Translations under genes and position numbers: made by a program | In this document: piece by piece, positions 59,833 through 64,000 of the stretch | Layout: each line of letters begins with the position of its first letter | Numbering within the stretch: position 1 is the first letter of the stretch | The notes under the pieces: generated by a model | What the model was told of the DNA's origin: nothing | Seen by the model: the letters and a program-made list of their open reading frames with translations, nothing else | Database searches by the model: none | DNA from: Paenibacillus sp. cl123 | GTDB lineage: Bacteria; Bacillota; Bacilli; Paenibacillales; NBRC-103111 | Assembly (NCBI RefSeq): GCF_900101595.1 | Contig: NZ_FMYY01000001.1 | Coordinates: 306,735-370,734 of the forward strand | Reading direction: 5' to 3' | DNA: 64,000 nucleotides

Positions 59833-61629
59833 ATGAACATGTTTCGTGCGCGGCTTACGCTTACCTTTATGGCCTTGATCGGGGCTTCGGTGCTGGCCGT
59901 CGGTATTTTTATGGGCAGCATGCTGAGGAACTCCTATATGGATTCGCTGAAGCTGAACATGGAACGAGAGCTTCGGATTATTATGACGACGGTCAATATG
60001 CAGCAGACCGGCACGGAAGAGGAGAAGCAGCGGTATTATACGGAGCAGGCTCAGCTGCTGGAGAAGTCGGCGGATGCGAGGGTGACGTTCCTGCAGGCCG
60101 ACGGCAAGGTGCTTGGGGACTCCGACCGCCGCGCTTCCGAGCTTGGGTCCCATGCCGACCGGGAAGAGATTGTCGAAGCGGCGGCGGGCGGAATTGGCTA
60201 TGCGACCCGTTACAGCGATTCCGTAGGCCGGAATCTGCTGTATGTGGCGCTGCTTGTTACGCCTGTCGGGGGGACGGTCGGATTTTTGCGGCTGTCCATG
60301 AGCCTCACCGAGATCGAAAATGCCATCCGCAACGTATGGCTGGTTCTGCTTGGCGGGCTGGCCGCCGTCTTCGCTCTCGCGGCGCTGATCAGCTACAGGG
60401 TAGCCTTTAATGTCACCCGGCCGATCGAGCTGATCACAAGCGTGGCGCAGCAAATCACGGATATGAATTATAAATACCGGGTAACGGTCGGCAAAAAAGA
60501 TGAAATCGGCCAGCTTGGCAATGCCATTAACCGGATGGCCGACAGTCTGCAGCTCCAGATGGAACGTATTCTGGAGGACGAGAGCCGGCTGAAAAGCGTG
60601 CTGGAAAATATGATCAGCGGCGTCGTCATGGTAGATCGTGAAGGCAGAATTGTGCTGCTGAACCGGTCGGCCGAGGAAATTCTCGGCTTCTCATCCCAGG
60701 AGCTGCTCGGCAAGCGGTTCGACCAGGCCAAGCAGCAATACGAATTTACCCAGCTGATCCAGGAATGCATCGAGTCCAGAGAGCACATCCGGGACGAGGT
60801 TGTCTTTTACTTTCCATCCGAGCGCATTCTGGAGATCAATTTGAATCCTATCTCGCAGCAGGGACAGGACTGGTCGGGGCTGCTTATCGTGCTGCACGAC
60901 ATTACGGCTGTCAGAAGGCTGGAGCGGATGAGAAGCGAGTTCGTGGCCAATGTGTCGCATGAGCTGAAGACGCCGATCGCCGCGGTCAAAGGCTTCGCCG
61001 AAACCTTGCTGGCCGGGGCGTTGAACGATAAGGAGACGGCCAGGTCGTTCCTGCAAATTATTTTCGATGAAAGCGAGCGGTTGAACAGGCTGATCGGAGA
61101 TATTCTGGAGCTTTCCAAAATCGAGTCGAAGCGGATTCCGCTGCAGTTCTCGCCGATCCACCTCGAATCCTTCGTAAGTAACTGTCTGAGCGTGCTGCAC
61201 GCACAGGCGTCATCCAAGTCCATCACGATGAGCATGGAGGTGCCGTCCGATCTTTATATGGAGGCGGATGAGGACCGGCTGAGGCAGATTCTCATCAATC
61301 TGTTGTCCAATGGGATCGGCTACACGCCTGAGGGCGGCCAGGTCAGCGTCACAGTGCAGCATGTTCCGAGCGCGACGGGGCTTGCTGAAGCGGATCAAGT
61401 CAGATTTATAATCAGCGATACCGGGATCGGCATTCCGAAGAAAGACATTCCGCGTATTTTCGAACGCTTTTATCGGGTGGACAAAGCCCGTTCCCGCGTT
61501 TCCGGAGGCACCGGCCTGGGGCTTTCCATCGTCAAGCATCTGATCGATCTGCACAAGGGGTCTATCCAGGTAGAAAGCGAGATAGGAGTCGGCACGACAT
61601 TTAAGATCGATATGCCGCTGATTCATTAG
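59833..61629 (+). CDS. phoR: PhoR-like sensor histidine kinase
   Basis: 598 residues: membrane helix 1 (about 8-30), extracellular sensor (30-165, VLGDSDRRASELGSHADREE), membrane helix 2 (about 168-188), HAMP (190-242), PAS (about 250-350, GVVMVDREGRIVLLNRSAEE), HisKA with His376 in VANVSHELKTPIAAVKGFAE, and a HATPase_c domain (NLLSNGIGYTPEGG, SDTGIGIPKKDIPRIFERFY, GGTGLGLSIVKHLIDLHKG). The layout is that of PhoR, the phosphate-starvation sensor. It precedes its regulator, opposite to Bacillus phoP-phoR. GGAGGG precedes the ATG. Naming as phoR is by likeness; WalK-like kinases share this layout. Confidence 0.85.
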   Translation: MNMFRARLTLTFMALIGASVLAVGIFMGSMLRNSYMDSLKLNMERELRIIMTTVNMQQTGTEEEKQRYYTEQAQLLEKSADARVTFLQADGKVLGDSDRRASELGSHADREEIVEAAAGGIGYATRYSDSVGRNLLYVALLVTPVGGTVGFLRLSMSLTEIENAIRNVWLVLLGGLAAVFALAALISYRVAFNVTRPIELITSVAQQITDMNYKYRVTVGKKDEIGQLGNAINRMADSLQLQMERILEDESRLKSVLENMISGVVMVDREGRIVLLNRSAEEILGFSSQELLGKRFDQAKQQYEFTQLIQECIESREHIRDEVVFYFPSERILEINLNPISQQGQDWSGLLIVLHDITAVRRLERMRSEFVANVSHELKTPIAAVKGFAETLLAGALNDKETARSFLQIIFDESERLNRLIGDILELSKIESKRIPLQFSPIHLESFVSNCLSVLHAQASSKSITMSMEVPSDLYMEADEDRLRQILINLLSNGIGYTPEGGQVSVTVQHVPSATGLAEADQVRFIISDTGIGIPKKDIPRIFERFYRVDKARSRVSGGTGLGLSIVKHLIDLHKGSIQVESEIGVGTTFKIDMPLIH

Positions 61630-61731
61630 ACGCCTCAGGAGACGGCAGCATGCGGATTAATCGTTTGTCAATCATCACATGCTATGATAAGCTTGAACTA
61701 TAGAATTTGGATTCGGGGTCGGGGGATACGC

Positions 61732-62451
61732 ATGCCGCAGAAGATATTAGTGATTGAGGACGAACCTACGTTAGCGCGCCTATTAACTTATAACCTGTCG
61801 CAGGAAGGCTATGAGATTAAGGTTGCCGATCACGGCGGGGACGGCTTGCAGGCAGCGCTGCAACAACCGTTCGATCTGATTGTACTGGATATCATGCTTC
61901 CAGGCATGAACGGATTTGAGATATTGTCCAAGCTGAGACAGAAAGGCAATAAGACGCCGGTCATCATTTTGACCGCCCGCAATGCGGAGGAGGAAGTGGT
62001 CCAGGGGCTGAAGTACGGGGCCGATGATTATATCACCAAGCCCTTCGGCGTAGCCGAGCTGCTGGCCCGCGTATCGGCGGTGCTGCGGCGCACGATGTCA
62101 GGGGATGGACTCCAGGAGAAGGCTGCGAACGGCGAGAAAGTCATTACAGCCGGAGACCTGCATATTTATCCGGAGAAATACGAGGTTGTGCTCGGCGGAG
62201 AGTCGATCCCGCTGCGGCCGAAGGAATTTGAAGTGCTGCTTTACCTCGTTCAGCGGCCGGGAGTCGTTATTACGCGGGATGATCTGATGAACATTGTGTG
62301 GGGATTTGATTATATCGGCGGTCAACGGACCGTAGATGTGCACGTCAGTTCTCTGCGCAAGAAGCTGGAGATGAACCAGCAGTCGGTGCAGATCGAATCG
62401 ATTCGCGGCGTTGGCTACAAGCTGGTCACCTCACCGGTGAAAAAAGCTTAG
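61732..62451 (+). CDS. phoP: PhoP-like response regulator, OmpR family
   Basis: 239 residues: receiver domain with Asp53 as the phosphate acceptor in DLIVLDIMLPGMNGFEIL, the Lys in DDYITKPFGVAELLARV, and a winged-helix DNA-binding domain (about 135-235: IPLRPKEFEVLLYLVQRPGVV, GFDYIGGQRTVDVHVSSLRK). It is the partner of the kinase 102 bp upstream. The ATG at 61732 (GGGGG upstream) is preferred to the in-frame ATG at 61684. A likely target is ppk in this window, which has an 11-bp-period PhoP-box-like array. Confidence 0.87.
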   Translation: MPQKILVIEDEPTLARLLTYNLSQEGYEIKVADHGGDGLQAALQQPFDLIVLDIMLPGMNGFEILSKLRQKGNKTPVIILTARNAEEEVVQGLKYGADDYITKPFGVAELLARVSAVLRRTMSGDGLQEKAANGEKVITAGDLHIYPEKYEVVLGGESIPLRPKEFEVLLYLVQRPGVVITRDDLMNIVWGFDYIGGQRTVDVHVSSLRKKLEMNQQSVQIESIRGVGYKLVTSPVKKA

Positions 62452-62486
62452 GCGTTTCATGCAAAAGGTAACACAGGCATATGACG

Positions 62487-62526
62487 AAGGGCTCCCTTGG
62501 CTGCCGAGGGGCCCTTACTTTTTTTT
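62487..62526 (+). terminator. Terminator after phoP
   Basis: AAGGGCTCCC (62487-62496) pairs with GGGGCCCTT (62508-62516) with one bulge, followed by AC and eight T. Confidence 0.8.
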
Positions 62527-62659
62527 GCAGAAGACACAATCGGATGCAAAGAAAGCCAAATCAGGCATATCTTTTCCCTGTGCATTGTCTATACTAAACG
62601 TATTGCGCTGCAACTTGGTGCGGCGGATGATTCGTTTATGTGCAGAGGAGGAGCAAGGA

Positions 62660-63748
62660 ATGTCTAAGGAATTCAGAATCGGAATTATCGGGTGCGGAGG
62701 AATTGCGTTCGGCAAACATATGCCGGCCTTGAACAATCAACCGAATGCCCGGATGGTCGCGTTTTGCGATATTGTAGAAGAACGCGCCCGGGATGCGGCA
62801 GAGAAGTTTGGAGCCGAAGGCGCCCAAGTATACACGGATTACAGAGAACTGCTCAAAGACTCAAGTCTGGATGTCGTACATATATGCACGCCCAACGACT
62901 CCCATGCGGAGATCACGATCGCATCCCTGGAGTCGGACAAGCATGTGATGTGCGAGAAGCCGATGGCGAAGACGGCGGCTGACGCCAGAAAAATGGTGGA
63001 TGCGGCCAAGCGGACCGGCAAAAAGCTGACGATCGGCTATCAGAACCGGTTTCGGCCGGACAGCCAGTATTTGAAGCAAATATGCCAGGATGGCGAGCTG
63101 GGCGAAGTTTATTATGCGAAGGCTCATGCGATCCGGCGCCGCGCAGTTCCGACATGGGGCGTATTTCTGGACGAGGAGAAGCAGGGCGGAGGACCGCTGA
63201 TCGATATCGGGACCCATGCGCTCGACCTGACGCTGTGGATGATGGACAATTACAAGCCGAAGGCCGTACTGGGTACTGCTTTTCACAAGCTGTCCCAGCG
63301 GGAGAATGCAGCCAACGCCTGGGGACCATGGGACCCTAAGCAGTTCACCGTAGAGGACTCGGCGTTCGGTATGATCACAATGGAGAACGGCGCGACGATC
63401 GTACTGGAGTCCAGCTGGGCGCTTAACCTGCTGCAGACCGGCGAAGCGAAGACGACGCTGTGCGGCACGGAAGGAGGCGCAGATATGTGGGACGGACTGC
63501 GCATCAACGGCGAGAAGCACAGCCGGCTGTTTGCGAACGAAATTCAGCTCAGCGCCAAAGGCGTTGACTTCTACGACGGCTCGAAGGAAAGCCCTGCGGA
63601 CCTGGAGGCCAAACTGTGGCTGAAAGCGATCGAAGACGACACCGACCCCGTCGTGACGCCTGAACAAGCCTGCGTGGTGTCTGAAATTTTGGAGGCGATC
63701 TACGAATCGTCACGGACCGGCAAAGCCGTTTATTTCAACGAAAATTAA
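62660..63748 (+). CDS. Gfo/Idh/MocA-family oxidoreductase
   Basis: 362 residues: a Rossmann fold with IGIIGCGGIAFGKHMPAL, the EKP motif in CEKPMAKTAADARKMVDA, YQNRFRPDSQYLKQI, and the C-terminal substrate domain with GGGPLIDIGTHALDLTLWMM (the conserved Asp and His). The family oxidises or reduces sugars and inositols with NAD(P). Substrate unknown. GAGGAGG lies 7-8 nt before the ATG at 62660, chosen over a much longer reading that runs through the phoP terminator. A TATACT box near 62586 could be its -10. Confidence 0.92.
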   Translation: MSKEFRIGIIGCGGIAFGKHMPALNNQPNARMVAFCDIVEERARDAAEKFGAEGAQVYTDYRELLKDSSLDVVHICTPNDSHAEITIASLESDKHVMCEKPMAKTAADARKMVDAAKRTGKKLTIGYQNRFRPDSQYLKQICQDGELGEVYYAKAHAIRRRAVPTWGVFLDEEKQGGGPLIDIGTHALDLTLWMMDNYKPKAVLGTAFHKLSQRENAANAWGPWDPKQFTVEDSAFGMITMENGATIVLESSWALNLLQTGEAKTTLCGTEGGADMWDGLRINGEKHSRLFANEIQLSAKGVDFYDGSKESPADLEAKLWLKAIEDDTDPVVTPEQACVVSEILEAIYESSRTGKAVYFNEN

Positions 63749-63763
63749 GCACAACAGCCAAGC

Positions 63764-63812
63764 AAGTACCAGCAGCTCCGGACCTCCGCGGCGGCTGGTA
63801 CTTTGTTTTTTC
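63764..63812 (+). terminator. Terminator after the oxidoreductase gene
   Basis: AAGTACCAGC (63764-63773) pairs with GCTGGTACTT (63794-63803), followed by TGTTTTTT. Confidence 0.85.
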
Positions 63813-63840
63813 AAGCACCGGACACAAAGACACAGAGGTT

Positions 63841-64000
63841 TTACACGGGAAGCAGTTTCTTGTCTTGCGCTTCCTCCTGTTCTTGCTTGACTGGCTCATC
63901 CTGTCCTTGCTGGGTTGCATCCTCCTGAGACGGTTTCCCGCTCTCGGACTCACCTGTTGTTGGCCCCACGTTATCACGTTCCTCTATGCTTGGTTCATCT
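63841..64000 (-). CDS. C-terminal tail of a minus-strand protein cut by the right edge
   Basis: On the minus strand one frame is open from the right edge to a TAA at 63843-63841. It reads DEPSIEERDNVGPTTGES, then a run rich in Gln, Glu and Asp, ending EAQDKKLLPV. The rest of the gene lies outside. Such hydrophilic acidic tails end many membrane or wall proteins (for example some penicillin-binding proteins), but nothing here names the family. A competing 80-residue reading in another frame at 63735-63977 runs through the terminator and is not credible. Confidence 0.5.
   Translation of the reverse strand, partial: DEPSIEERDNVGPTTGESESGKPSQEDATQQGQDEPVKQEQEEAQDKKLLPV

Noticed and set aside
63735-63977. 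80-residue minus-strand frame at the right end
   Set aside because: It crosses the oxidoreductase terminator; another frame is open from the window edge to a stop at 63841 and fits a real protein tail better.

Overview
The window reads as chromosomal DNA of a spore-forming member of the Bacillota, most likely Paenibacillus or a close relative. The evidence is a GC content in the high fifties, strong AGGAGG-type ribosome binding sites, cotJABC and YheC/YheD spore genes, sporulation genes ytrH/ytrI, very large secreted proteins ending in three SLH domains, and a gene order (ytoI-ytpI-ytrI-ytrH-dnaE ... accD-accA-pyk ... citZ-icd-mdh ... phoPR) matching one long collinear block known from Bacillus. 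Genus assignment is inference. No rRNA, tRNA, CRISPR array, insertion sequence or prophage gene was seen.

Layout. (A) 1-8200: the end of a solute-binding protein, then a 2422-residue SLH-anchored beta-helix protein. (B) 8326-13101: a secreted NlpC/P60 hydrolase divergent from cotJA-cotJB-cotJC, a PgaB-like polysaccharide deacetylase, a CBO0543-type membrane protein that seems to begin at an AUA codon, and a HAD phosphatase. (C) 13102-20628: a non-coding patch with 52-bp and 18-bp tandem repeats, five consecutive YheC/YheD-type ATP-grasp genes on the minus strand, and a small glutamine-rich coiled-coil protein. (D) 20846-34774: an acyltransferase, small membrane and putative LSm-like proteins, ytoI, ytpI, ytrI/ytrH, dnaE (with a long low-complexity insert), a PgpA-like protein with a structured leader, accD, accA, pyk and a hotdog thioesterase. 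(E) 34824-42518: ppk behind a PhoP-box-like repeat array, a convergent overlapping ppx, then citZ (with a CcpC-type dyad), icd and mdh. (F) 42768-55746: a polysaccharide-use locus made of an AraC-type sensor/regulator, a lipoprotein binding protein, two permeases and a 2259-residue SLH-anchored family 8 polysaccharide lyase. (G) 55900-64000: a membrane protein, a YfbR-like nucleotidase, class I fumarase, a bile-acid/sodium-symporter family protein, a PhoR-PhoP-like pair in reversed order, a Gfo/Idh/MocA oxidoreductase and the tail of a minus-strand gene.

How the genes fit together. Regions A and F are cell-surface carbohydrate loci: SLH-anchored enzymes would cut polymers outside the cell and ABC importers would take up fragments. 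The phoR/phoP-like pair and the PhoP-box-like array before ppk suggest that polyphosphate synthesis answers to phosphate. citZ, icd, mdh and fumarase form a tricarboxylic-acid-cycle group. cotJABC, the ATP-grasp cluster and ytrH/ytrI are sporulation functions. The most unusual points are the five-gene ATP-grasp array next to a glutamine-rich protein, the candidate AUA start, the PhoP-box-like array at ppk, the stem that pairs with the pgpA ribosome binding site, the dnaE insert, and the 52-bp repeats.
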